Origin: Planctomycetota bacterium
GTDB lineage: Bacteria; Planctomycetota; Planctomycetia; Planctomycetales; Planctomycetaceae
NCBI GenBank assembly: GCA_022600195.1
Contig: JAHZKX010000032.1
Span: 113,924 to 177,923 of the forward strand
DNA length: 64,000 bases
Direction: 5' to 3'
Part shown: one piece after another, positions 46,655 to 55,460 of the stretch
Layout of the letters: each line of letters opens with the position of its first letter
Numbering within the stretch: position 1 is the stretch's first letter
The notes under the pieces: generated by a model
The model's database searches: none
The model's input: the letters and a program-made list of their open reading frames with translations, nothing else
What the model was told of the DNA's origin: nothing
Position numbers and translations under genes: made by a program

Positions 46655-47143
46655 ATGAACGACATAGTAAGCAAACGTGAGTTGATGGCATTCGGTGCTT
46701 ATCTCGCTGATACAGACGGTGCTAATGGCATTCGTGACAGGCTCACCAGTTCGGATTTCATTGATAACGACCTAGTAAAGTGCATTGAAGAAATGGAGAA
46801 CGTCACCAGCGGGAAGACCAAGAAGGAAGATATGAGATTCCTACCATTCCTCTTGGAATCCTTGCGATGTTCAAACGGTGGCAAAGCAATCGACGGGATA
46901 GAACAGACGACGAAGAAGCAGAAATATAGTGGATATAAACTCAGTCGGGATCACTCGGAACGACTCGGAATAATTAGAGATCCCGAGTGCTATCACACAC
47001 ACGCGGTACTCTCTCCCCCTTTAGGGGGGAGTGTTCCGAGTGGTGAGTGCGTGCCTAATGCAGTGAGTGACACTCAGGATACTTTCATCCCGAGTGATTT
47101 GAATGAAATCTTCCCAACTGATTCTGAAGGCGATCAGTTTTAG
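46655..47143 (+). CDS. Element hypothetical protein
   Basis: A 162-residue protein of unknown family. The N-terminal ~90 residues are helical and charged (MNDIVSKRELMAFGAYLADTDG; DLVKCIEEMENVTSGKTKKEDMRF). The rest is low in structure, with the segment LSPPLGGSVPSG encoded by a C/G-rich hairpin (47013-47031). Several ACTCGG/CCGAGT motifs recur in both orientations in the 3' half (about 46950-47095), so that DNA may have a second role. It may act in replication, given its place after the origin candidate. Confidence 0.5.
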   Translation: MNDIVSKRELMAFGAYLADTDGANGIRDRLTSSDFIDNDLVKCIEEMENVTSGKTKKEDMRFLPFLLESLRCSNGGKAIDGIEQTTKKQKYSGYKLSRDHSERLGIIRDPECYHTHAVLSPPLGGSVPSGECVPNAVSDTQDTFIPSDLNEIFPTDSEGDQF

Positions 47144-47155
47144 AAAGGTAGACCA

Positions 47156-47326
47156 ATGATTAAGAAAGCAAACGACAAAGAAGCAGAGCAAGTATTCAGA
47201 ATGGTGATTCAACCAGTAAACGAGTTCACGACAACGGAAGGAATGATTAACAAGCTCAAGATATTGTTTGGGTCGGCTGGTTTGCGTGTCGTGTCTGCTG
47301 AACCGATTGAGGACGACGAAGCATAA
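47156..47326 (+). CDS. Small element protein, 56 residues
   Basis: The frame MIKKANDKEAEQVFRMVI...PIEDDEA has AAAGG eight bases upstream of the ATG and starts 12 bases after the previous stop. It is amphipathic with acidic ends. The family is unknown; spacing and ribosome site make it probably real. Confidence 0.5.
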   Translation: MIKKANDKEAEQVFRMVIQPVNEFTTTEGMINKLKILFGSAGLRVVSAEPIEDDEA

Positions 47327-47334
47327 CAAGGGGT

Positions 47335-47439
47335 ATGGGCACTTGTATACCTGAGCGAAAACGATCGGGAACCACATTACCAGCATTTTCTTTGCGCGTG
47401 GAAAAAAACGCGAAAAAGCGTTTTGCCCGAAAGCGGTAA
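47335..47439 (+). CDS. Very basic 34-residue peptide, doubtful
   Basis: A short frame, MGTCIPERKRSGTTLPAFSL, then a Lys/Arg-rich end (EKNAKKRFARKR). It starts nine bases after the previous stop, but GGGG is too close to the ATG for a normal ribosome site. It could be a nucleic-acid-binding peptide or chance. Confidence 0.25.
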   Translation: MGTCIPERKRSGTTLPAFSLRVEKNAKKRFARKR

Positions 47440-47473
47440 ATAAAGATCAATCAATTTCAAAGAGGAATTCATT

Positions 47474-47875
47474 ATGTGGGACATGAGAGAAGCAAAAAAT
47501 AATTCAGAGGCTCGATTCGGTCAGCTATTCTTAAAGCTCGATACTGAAGAGCTGCGAATGCTAAACGGCACATGCCATGACGAAACATTCAGAGAAAAAC
47601 ACCCCAAGCTTGTGGGGTATATCTACAAAGCTTTGATGTATCGGGAAAACCAATTGAATACAAACTGCGAAGATGCTTGCAGTATCCAGGATCTTTTCAT
47701 TGAAGAGTGGAATCTTGAGGAATTGGCAAACGGAATTGTCGGACTAGAACGCATTCGCGTGCTTGCTGGAAATTTCCCAAAAATAATCGAGTATATTCAC
47801 ATGTTCGACCGACTTTTAGTTACGCGTTGCCTTGGTATCTGGTTAGGAATGAAGGACTCGCTGGACGCAAGTTAA
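47474..47875 (+). CDS. Element hypothetical protein
   Basis: A 133-residue helical acidic protein. AGAGGA precedes the ATG. It shares the motif DACS(I/V)xDL and a similar helical, acidic pattern with the first element gene (43775), so the two may be distant relatives. No membrane segment or signal is present. Its function is unknown. Confidence 0.6.
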   Translation: MWDMREAKNNSEARFGQLFLKLDTEELRMLNGTCHDETFREKHPKLVGYIYKALMYRENQLNTNCEDACSIQDLFIEEWNLEELANGIVGLERIRVLAGNFPKIIEYIHMFDRLLVTRCLGIWLGMKDSLDAS

Positions 47876-47945
47876 AGCAATATTGACCACTAAAAAATCG
47901 AAGGTATAATTAAGAGACGAATTAACAGAATTTCAGGAGTGACCA

Positions 47946-48146
47946 ATGGAAGATCAAACAGAATACGTTTCACCCAGGGAAATTGCTGAGCAACTATGCG
48001 TAACAGCAGAAACCCTTTTAGCATGGGCCGATAAAGGAAAATTCCCCAAGCCCATTAAGTTAGCGCCCAAGACTCAACGTTGGAAACGATCAGACGTTGA
48101 AAACTTCCTGAATCAGAAGCAGATCGATACTAAACTAGCAAAGTAA
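47946..48146 (+). CDS. AlpA/MerR-type helix-turn-helix regulator
   Basis: A 66-residue DNA-binding protein: VSPREIAEQLCVTAETLLAWADKGKFPKPIKLAPKTQRWKRSDVENFL. This is the winged helix-turn-helix of AlpA/excisionase proteins, with the usual recognition W(R/K)xSDVExFL ending. AGGAG lies seven bases before the ATG. AlpA proteins activate integrase genes or act as excisionases in P4-like satellites. It stands just upstream of the structured capsid leader and so may control capsid expression (inference). Confidence 0.85.
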   Translation: MEDQTEYVSPREIAEQLCVTAETLLAWADKGKFPKPIKLAPKTQRWKRSDVENFLNQKQIDTKLAK

Positions 48147-48162
48147 ACTTGCGATAAGAAAC

Positions 48163-48186
48163 CAGAGCAACTCATTAGCGGCTCTG
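48163..48186 (+). repeat. Conserved-loop hairpin 1 (capsid leader)
   Basis: Stem CAGAGC (48163-48168) with GCTCTG (48181-48186), loop AACTCATTAGCG (48169-48180). The loop is identical in three hairpins around the capsid gene while the stems differ. Confidence 0.65.
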
Positions 48187-48200
48187 ACAATCGAATATAA

Positions 48201-48220
48201 GTGCAACTCATTAGCGGCAC
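48201..48220 (+). repeat. Conserved-loop hairpin 2 (capsid leader)
   Basis: Stem GTGC (48201-48204) with GCAC (48217-48220), the same 12-nt loop AACTCATTAGCG (48205-48216). The loop begins 36 bases after that of hairpin 1 and ends 80 bases before the capsid start. Confidence 0.6.
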
Positions 48221-48296
48221 GCAAATCACATTTACTGTGAAGGCGTGTCGTTTTTTCATGCCTTCACTCAAACAAATTATTGAAGGTATTAAAACC

Positions 48297-49613
48297 ATGA
48301 GTTTCAAACAAAAGATTGATGAAGTCAAAGCTGAGATTAAATCTAAGAAGATCGAAGCAAAAGCATACTTGAAATTGGCAGAGTCAGAAGAACGCGACTT
48401 GACCAAAGCAGAAAAGGCGGCGGTAGATAGAATCGTAGATAACGAAATCGTTGCACTTGCTGACGATCTGGAGCGGCTTGAAAAGCTGGAAGCGTTTGCA
48501 GATGATGCCGACCGCACACACTTGCCGACATCTCACATCGACCCTGAAGACTGGGTAGACGGTGAACCGGGAACGTCAAAGCTATCGCGACAAGGCCACA
48601 AGCCGGAAATTATCAAAGATGTAGGCGGTCGGGAAATCCCTGTTTACAGTAAAGGCCAATCGATGGCGGCCTGGAATCAGGACAAGCAAATCCCTAATGA
48701 TACGTTTGGCCGTTATGTTGTCGCATTGGCAACAGGTCAGCGCGATATCTGCCCCGAGTTCAGAAACGACTTGTCAACGACTGATAACGCTGGTGGCGGG
48801 TTTCTAGTCCCGAATCCTCTGGAACGCCAGATCATTGACCGTGTGCGTAATGCTTCGGTACTTGCCCGAGCTGGTGCAAGATTCATTGACCTGCCAGCTG
48901 GGGACACTCGAATTGCAACGGTTGAATCTGGTGCTTCATTTAGTTCAGTCGGTGAAGGCGAGCAAATTCCAACGGGAGGTATTACATTTGGTTCTAAGTT
49001 GCTGAACCTTCACAAGCGAGCTGTACTTATTCCAATGTCAGTCGAGTTATTGGAAGACGGTTTCAATGCAGCTCAGGTGGTACAGGATGCCGTTGTAAAG
49101 GATGCGGCTGAAGACCTCGACAACTTTATCATTAGCGGTGCAACCGATCCAAGCTATATCGGGCTGGTCGATTCTACGTTGATCACAGATACCGATGATT
49201 CAACAGCCGATATTGCATGGGAAGATTTCCATTCAATGGCAATTGAATTGAGAACTGCTAACGAGATGCCTACCGCGTATATCCTGAATCCAACGATTGC
49301 AGGCAATACTGATATTTTGACCACTGGCGACGGTTCAACCAGTGCAAAATCATGGCTCGGGGCTCCTCCGTCATTAGAAGGCATCCAGCGTCTTCAGACG
49401 GGCAATATTTCAACAGCCTATTCAATCATGGCCGACTTCTCTCAATTGTTGATCGCTGTGAAGCAAGGAACTTTCCGTGTGGAGATTTCCAGAGAAGCGG
49501 GCGAGTATTTTGGAAAAGATCAGGTTGTTTTGAAGCTGGTTTATCGTTGCGACTACGCTTTGACTCGCAATTCAGCATTCCGTCGATTAAGCGGGATCAC
49601 GATCACCACTTAG
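48297..49613 (+). CDS. HK97-type major capsid protein
   Basis: A 438-residue phage capsid protein. The start is ATG 48297 after GAAGGT. The first ~75 residues form a charged coiled coil (the delta or scaffold-like domain), then a linker, then the HK97 fold. Recognisable parts are STTDNAGGGFLVPNPLERQIIDRVRNASVLARAGARFIDLP, the E-loop region around EGEQIPTGGITFGSK, and the C-terminal PTIAGNTDIL...YSIMADFSQLLIAVKQGTFRVEISREAG...KLVYRCDYALTRNSAFRRL. No capsid protease is encoded in the element, so the delta domain would need a helper enzyme or stay uncut. The gene is bracketed by the three conserved-loop hairpins. Confidence 0.92.
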   Translation: MSFKQKIDEVKAEIKSKKIEAKAYLKLAESEERDLTKAEKAAVDRIVDNEIVALADDLERLEKLEAFADDADRTHLPTSHIDPEDWVDGEPGTSKLSRQGHKPEIIKDVGGREIPVYSKGQSMAAWNQDKQIPNDTFGRYVVALATGQRDICPEFRNDLSTTDNAGGGFLVPNPLERQIIDRVRNASVLARAGARFIDLPAGDTRIATVESGASFSSVGEGEQIPTGGITFGSKLLNLHKRAVLIPMSVELLEDGFNAAQVVQDAVVKDAAEDLDNFIISGATDPSYIGLVDSTLITDTDDSTADIAWEDFHSMAIELRTANEMPTAYILNPTIAGNTDILTTGDGSTSAKSWLGAPPSLEGIQRLQTGNISTAYSIMADFSQLLIAVKQGTFRVEISREAGEYFGKDQVVLKLVYRCDYALTRNSAFRRLSGITITT

Positions 49614-49621
49614 TATTTGAC

Positions 49622-49692
49622 AGGCCCGAGCCAGATCTGCAACTCATTAGCGGTAGGTCTGGATCGGGTGAAATTGCTACTCAGGGCCTTTT
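49622..49692 (+). repeat. Conserved-loop hairpin 3 with alternative terminator-like pairing
   Basis: A long stem: CCAGATCTGC (49631-49640) pairs with GTAGGTCTGG (49653-49662) through G-T wobbles. It is extended after one mismatch by CCCGA/TCGGG (49625-49629, 49664-49668). The loop is again AACTCATTAGCG (49641-49652). AGGCCC (49622-49627) could instead pair with GGGCCT (49684-49689) before TTT, giving a competing terminator-like helix. Confidence 0.7.
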
Positions 49693-49722
49693 ATGGGTTC
49701 AAGGTCCTGAGGAGTAAGACTC

Positions 49723-49747
49723 CGCATGGTTTAAAACTCGCCATGCG
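49723..49747 (+). repeat. Hairpin with TTTAAAAC loop, first copy
   Basis: Stem CGCATGG (49723-49729) with CCATGCG (49741-49747), loop TTTAAAACTCG. The top of the stem and the loop recur in the next hairpin, while the lower stem differs with compensating bases. Confidence 0.6.
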
Positions 49748-49753
49748 TGAGAC

Positions 49754-49799
49754 GACTCCCAACATGGTTTAAAACGACGCCATGTTGGGAGTCTTTATT
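49754..49799 (+). terminator. Terminator after the capsid gene, second TTTAAAAC-loop hairpin
   Basis: A perfect 14-bp stem, GACTCCCAACATGG (49754-49767) with CCATGTTGGGAGTC (49780-49793), loop TTTAAAACGACG, followed by TTTATTC. It separates the capsid gene from the small terminase gene. Confidence 0.9.
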
Positions 49800-49834
49800 C
49801 TCAACAAAACAATAAACGAATAAGAGGTAGAAAC

Positions 49835-50311
49835 ATGGGTCGACCGCGTAAAAGTATCGAACAGCACAAGCGCGACGGAACGTTTCAGAAATGCAGACAC
49901 CAAGGGCCCGAGCTTGAATCAAACGAGCTGCCAGTTCCCGAAGACATCAAGGGCGCAGCGGCTGAAGCATGGCAGGAGCTTGCCCCTATCCTTGCGAGTA
50001 TGGGAATTCTGTCTGAAGCTGATTCAATGGCCTTTAGGCTGCTATGTGACTCCTATGGCCTATACCTTGAATCCTGCGAGCACATCGCTGAGCATGGAGC
50101 TTACTACGTGGCACATATTACAAGAGCTGGCATTGAACAGGTAAAAGAGCATCCGGCCTCGAAAGCTCGATCAAGATACTGGCGAGAAGTAGAGAGCATG
50201 GCAAGACAATTCGGCCTGACGCCGTCAGCCAGGACGGGACTGAACGTCGGCACGACAAAAAATGATGGGCCAAGTGAATTGGCCATGATTTTAAGAGGTG
50301 GCATGAACTAG
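49835..50311 (+). CDS. P27-family phage terminase small subunit
   Basis: A 158-residue DNA-packaging protein. It has the family start MGRPRKSIEQHKRDGTF, the stretch LPVPEDIKGAAAEAWQELAPILASMGILSEADSMAFRLLCDSYG, and a C-terminal helical part (YWREVESMARQFGLTPSARTGL). Small terminases recognise the packaging site and bring DNA to the large subunit. No large subunit is in the element, so it would have to work with a helper phage's TerL. In satellites of Gram-positive bacteria, an own TerS redirects packaging in this way. AAGAGGTAG precedes the ATG. Confidence 0.9.
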   Translation: MGRPRKSIEQHKRDGTFQKCRHQGPELESNELPVPEDIKGAAAEAWQELAPILASMGILSEADSMAFRLLCDSYGLYLESCEHIAEHGAYYVAHITRAGIEQVKEHPASKARSRYWREVESMARQFGLTPSARTGLNVGTTKNDGPSELAMILRGGMN

Positions 50312-50332
50312 GGCGGTTTTTGCCTATGTTTT

Positions 50333-50360
50333 CCGCCTGTGGCACATATTCCACAGGCGG
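50333..50360. repeat. Perfect hairpin after terS
   Basis: A 10-bp stem, CCGCCTGTGG (50333-50342) with CCACAGGCGG (50351-50360), 8-nt loop. There is no T tract, so it is not a standard terminator. It lies 21 bases after the small-terminase stop and may be an RNA element or part of a packaging site. Confidence 0.6.
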
Positions 50361-50390
50361 GGAATCGAACTCTATCTACTCAAAGAGCCG

Positions 50391-50672
50391 TTGTTTGCTG
50401 CGAAGGCGAAAGAACAACAGGGAAATAGAACAGACATTTGTCAGAATTCTGACAGAAGTATAGACACGAAACGAGATAGCAGCACTGGCGGGAAGTCCTC
50501 TTTGACTTTACAGAATTCTGAAAAGTCAATAAACACTCAAAAGGAAGTTGCAACGCTCGCTGGAACATCTCACGACACAGTAGCGGTAGAGGGAAAAAAG
50601 GTTGTCAGAAACCTGACAACCTTATTGACAACTGGAAATCTGGCTACAACAATACAGCCTCTAAAAGCCTGA
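50391..50672 (+). CDS. Degraded ParB/Rep-like HTH gene, first part
   Basis: An open frame of 93 codons from a TTG; the frame is open further upstream (GIELYLLKEPLFAAKAKEQQG). It includes SINTQKEVATLAGTSHDTVA, a helix-turn-helix like that of plasmid/phage ParB-type proteins. A preceding 69-bp duplicate encodes QNSDRSIDTKR and then drops out of frame: the alternate frame reads NEIAALAGS where the copy has EVATLAG. After the HTH the frame runs into unrelated sequence with a strong hairpin (50600-50621). Likely a broken gene rather than a working one. Confidence 0.45.
   Translation: MFAAKAKEQQGNRTDICQNSDRSIDTKRDSSTGGKSSLTLQNSEKSINTQKEVATLAGTSHDTVAVEGKKVVRNLTTLLTTGNLATTIQPLKA
50502..50529. repeat. 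28-bp palindrome, paired with a 16-bp palindrome at 50439
   Basis: A near-perfect palindrome with one A-A pair each side of its CAGAATTCTG core. A perfect one, TGTCAGAATTCTGACA, lies at 50439-50454, exactly 69 bases upstream core to core. A third dyad, GGTTGTCAG-AAAC-CTGACAACC, lies at 50600-50621. They could be protein-binding or packaging sites close to terS, or partly a by-product of the 69-bp duplication. Confidence 0.55.
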
Positions 50673-50728
50673 AAGGGCACCCATGTGATTATTCTAAAAA
50701 ACAACCATGTAAACCAGAATCCATACTC

Positions 50729-51028
50729 TTGCGCGGAGCGGAACGTGCATCAAAACGGCAGAAGAAAGGGAAGAGATTAGACCTTCCGGAACGTTTACCG
50801 GAAGGTTGTAAGCCCGGTGACGCTCGTGATATTGCAGCCGAAAAGGTTGGAATGTCGGGTAGACATGCAGAGGCAGCGAAAGCATGTGTCATGCTTAACC
50901 GTGATACGCTTGACCGAAGCAAAGACGGTAAACACAGAATGCGCTCGGTCATGGCTTTGTCGATCAGGCCGGAGCATCTAGCACCAGATAATCCAGTTGA
51001 ACCAGAACCGACTTTAGTATGTGAATAG
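50729..51028 (+). CDS. ParB-like HTH gene, second part
   Basis: A 99-codon frame, open upstream of its TTG. It has the family stretch RLPEGCKPGDARDIAAEKVGMSGRHAEAAKACVML, a helix-turn-helix of the same type as the previous frame but in a different reading frame. The two together look like the pieces of one gene with frameshifts. The end (HLAPDNPVEPEPTLVCE) runs up to the integrase region. It could still be expressed as a small DNA-binding protein. Confidence 0.5.
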   Translation: MRGAERASKRQKKGKRLDLPERLPEGCKPGDARDIAAEKVGMSGRHAEAAKACVMLNRDTLDRSKDGKHRMRSVMALSIRPEHLAPDNPVEPEPTLVCE

Positions 51029-51205
51029 GTTTTGAACGATGACCCTAATGAATATTTTCCTTGGGGTCTCTCAAACCTCACAGAATCGCCTGTATCGCGA
51101 TTCATGCAATTATTGAACATTGACACCAATATCAAATCAAACAGCGTCAGGCGGGCAGCAGGGAGCCCTTTTTTATCGAACGACTCAAAAAAGGGGATTG
51201 AAGCA

Positions 51206-52390
51206 GTGGCGATCACAGTATTCAAGCCGAAGGGGCGCACAAACTACTCTTGTCAATGGGTTGATCCGGTTACCGGGCGAAAGAAAACCAGATCAGCGGG
51301 AACCAAGATCAAACGCGATGCCGAACGCTTTGCGGGCAATCTTGAAAAGCAACTGGCAAGCGGAACCTATCACGAAGATATCAGAATGACGTGGGATTCA
51401 TTCCGGGAACGGTTTGAAGATGAGTATCTTCCCGGCCATGCACAGAAAACGCATGATTGCTACGGTACTGTTTTTAACAGTCTGGAACGAATCATAGATC
51501 CAAAGCTTTTATGCAGTGTGAACGAAGCAGCAATCAGTAAGTTTCAGTCAGAGCTACGCAAGCCAAGATCGAGATCTGAGGATAAACCAAAGACCGTTCT
51601 TTCAGAAGCAACGATCAAGTTTCATTTAGTTCACCTCAAAGCGGCTTTGAATTGGGCAGTTGAGCAGCGTTTTATTCCCGTTGCGCCTAAAATCCGAATG
51701 CCAAAGAATCCAGCAGGCATGAAGGGGCGCCCGATCACAAAAGAAGAATTTGATCGAATGGTTGAAAAGGTTGACGTGATTGATTCAAAGACTCCTGAAG
51801 AATGGAAGCTTCTACTGAATGGGCTCTGGTGGTCTGGCTTGCGTTTAGGCGAAGCCTTGAAGCTCCATTGGACCGATGAAAGCAATATCTGTGTTGATCT
51901 GGAAAACGAACTATTGCACATCCAAGCACACGCTCAGAAGGGGCGTCGATACACTCAAACCCCAATGGCTCCCGAATTCGTGGACATGCTGAAAGAAGTA
52001 CCCACGGAAGATAGAGAGGGATTTGTTTTCAATCCGATAGGCTCACGTGATCGCAAGCAACGCATTCGAATGGACACCGCGTCAAAGATGATCGCCAGAA
52101 TGGGAGAGGCGGCAGGCGTCAAGGTCTCTGAAACGGAAGGGAAAACAAAGTATGCATCAGCTCACGATTTTCGAAGGGCGTTTGGTCTTCGGTGGTCACG
52201 CTTGATCATGCCGACAGAGCTGAAGGAAGTAATGCGACATGAAAACATAGCAACGACCATGCAATTCTATGTCGGGCAGGACGCAAAACAGACGGTTAAG
52301 AAGCTGCGACAGGCCTCAGCTAACACTTTAGCTAACACCTCGAAAAACAGTCCAAAACCGGCAAAAGAAAAAGACTGTAACCCGTTGTGA
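51206..52390 (+). CDS. int: Tyrosine-family site-specific integrase
   Basis: A 394-residue recombinase that should insert the element into tRNA-Lys. GTG 51206 after GGGG gives the normal N-terminus (VAITVFKPKGRTNYSCQW, arm-binding domain); a TTG at 51032 would add 58 unrelated residues. The catalytic set can be read: Arg in SGLRLGEAL, Lys in AQKGRRYTQTPM, HxxR in HDFRRAF, then RHENIATTMQFY with the final His and the Tyr nucleophile. The last codons (ANTLANT) are encoded by the arm-type repeat at 52317-52339, so the gene's 3' end doubles as a recombination site. It lies 16 bases from the tRNA. Confidence 0.95.
   Translation: MAITVFKPKGRTNYSCQWVDPVTGRKKTRSAGTKIKRDAERFAGNLEKQLASGTYHEDIRMTWDSFRERFEDEYLPGHAQKTHDCYGTVFNSLERIIDPKLLCSVNEAAISKFQSELRKPRSRSEDKPKTVLSEATIKFHLVHLKAALNWAVEQRFIPVAPKIRMPKNPAGMKGRPITKEEFDRMVEKVDVIDSKTPEEWKLLLNGLWWSGLRLGEALKLHWTDESNICVDLENELLHIQAHAQKGRRYTQTPMAPEFVDMLKEVPTEDREGFVFNPIGSRDRKQRIRMDTASKMIARMGEAAGVKVSETEGKTKYASAHDFRRAFGLRWSRLIMPTELKEVMRHENIATTMQFYVGQDAKQTVKKLRQASANTLANTSKNSPKPAKEKDCNPL
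52317..52339. repeat. Right integrase arm-type repeat, inside int
   Basis: 23 bp identical to 43406-43428, with two AGCTAACAC copies 12 bases apart. It lies 68 bases from attR and within the coding sequence of the integrase C-terminus. Confidence 0.7.
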
Positions 52391-52399
52391 GATACAGCC
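52373..52399 (-). terminator. Candidate replacement terminator for the tRNA
   Basis: On the minus strand, GGCTGTA/TACAGTC (seven pairs, one wobble) with a 13-nt loop is followed by TTTTTC. It lies just after the tRNA 3' end and overlaps the end of int. It may replace the native terminator moved 9 kb away. Confidence 0.35.
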
Positions 52400-52406
52400 T
52401 TATGAA

Positions 52407-52479
<73 letters not shown>

Positions 52480-52604
52480 GAAATAGATTTCTGCGGTTAT
52501 TTTAGTTCTCTTAAATTCATCCGACAAGTGATTCCCTGTGCCATCTTAGAGTTGGTACAAAGAATTATCGTCAGCAGCATCTCAAAACATCGGTAAACTT
52601 ATTT

Positions 52605-52651
52605 GAAAATCAGGAACCAAACTGTTTTTTTGCAGTCGGTTCCTGATTTTC
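52605..52651. terminator. Bidirectional terminator
   Basis: A perfect 14-bp outer stem, GAAAATCAGGAACC (52605-52618) with GGTTCCTGATTTTC (52638-52651), plus an inner ACTG/CAGT helix. It lies just after the stop of the minus-strand sulfhydrylase gene. Confidence 0.85.
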
Positions 52652-52679
52652 TCATTTTGGCTTTGTAAAGTCTTCGTTT

Positions 52680-54374
<1,695 letters not shown>

Positions 54375-55448
54375 ATGAGTCGCTTTCTGCGTGTGAAAAT
54401 TCTTCTGATGTTGTCACTGTACTTCGGTTTTTGTAACGGAACACTATTGCCGGGCAAAGCTCCCGAAGGAACGACTCAACAACAGCCGGGACTGGTCATG
54501 CAGGAATTTGTTTATAAAGAGGCTCCTTTTCCTTCCTGTCATGCCTCGACGATTGCGGAAACTCCCGAAGGACTTGTGTGTGCATTTTTTGGTGGGACCG
54601 CCGAGAAGAATAAGGACGTGGAAATCTGGTTTTCGCGAAATAACGGAAACGGATGGTCTGAGCTGACCAGTGTGGCTAACGGTATTAAAGATGAGGGCCA
54701 CCGCTGGCCTTGCTGGAACCCCGTTTTATTCCAGACAAAGCCGGGAACGTTACTGTTGTTTTATAAAGTCGGGCCGAACCCGAGTGAGTGGTGGGGTATG
54801 CTGAAAATCTCGCATGATCACGGCAAGACCTGGGGGAAACCGCGGCGTTTGCCTGATGGTTTTGTGGGACCAGTCAAGAACAAACCATTTCTGCTTTCCG
54901 ATGGAACCCTGTTATGTCCGGCGAGTACGGAGCATGATGGCTGGCAACTTCAGATGGAATGGACACCCGACCTGGGTAAAACCTGGCATAGAACCGGACC
55001 TCTGAATGATGGACACAAGCTGGGCGCGATTCAGCCTTCTGTGTTGCGGTATGGTGATCGATTGCAGATTCTGTGTCGGAGTCGTCGGGTCGGTAAAATT
55101 GTGGAGGCCTGGTCAGACGATAACGGCCGTTCGTGGAGCGAGGTGACTGAGACAATGCTTCCGAACCCCAACAGTGGTACAGACGCCGTCACTTTGAAAG
55201 ATGGTCGGTCGCTTCTGGTATATAACCCGACCACAAAAGGACGCAGCCCCTTACATGTGGCACTTTCCTCTGATGGAAAAAACTGGAAAACCGGATTCGT
55301 CCTGGAAGATCAGAAAGGCGAGTATTCTTATCCCGCTGTAATCCAAACCTCTGATGGTAAAGTCCATATCACGTACACATGGAAACGAGAACTGGTGAAA
55401 CATGTTGTCCTTGATCCCGCTCAACTGGAACTCAAAGAGATTGATTGA
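54375..55448 (+). CDS. Secreted sialidase-family (BNR repeat) protein
   Basis: A 357-residue exported six-bladed propeller with signal peptide MSRFLRVKILLMLSLYFGFCNG. Asp-box repeats are visible: SHDHGKTWG, TPDLGKTWH, SDDNGRSWS and SSDGKNW. The N-terminal HASTIAETPEGLVCAFFGGTAE and the GHRWPCWNPVLF region match the exo-alpha-sialidase-like family that is widespread in planctomycetes. The arginine triad of true sialidases cannot be assigned with confidence, so the substrate may be another glycan. The acyltransferase gene follows after 12 bases. Confidence 0.85.
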   Translation: MSRFLRVKILLMLSLYFGFCNGTLLPGKAPEGTTQQQPGLVMQEFVYKEAPFPSCHASTIAETPEGLVCAFFGGTAEKNKDVEIWFSRNNGNGWSELTSVANGIKDEGHRWPCWNPVLFQTKPGTLLLFYKVGPNPSEWWGMLKISHDHGKTWGKPRRLPDGFVGPVKNKPFLLSDGTLLCPASTEHDGWQLQMEWTPDLGKTWHRTGPLNDGHKLGAIQPSVLRYGDRLQILCRSRRVGKIVEAWSDDNGRSWSEVTETMLPNPNSGTDAVTLKDGRSLLVYNPTTKGRSPLHVALSSDGKNWKTGFVLEDQKGEYSYPAVIQTSDGKVHITYTWKRELVKHVVLDPAQLELKEID

Positions 55449-55460
55449 GGGGCGGAGTCG

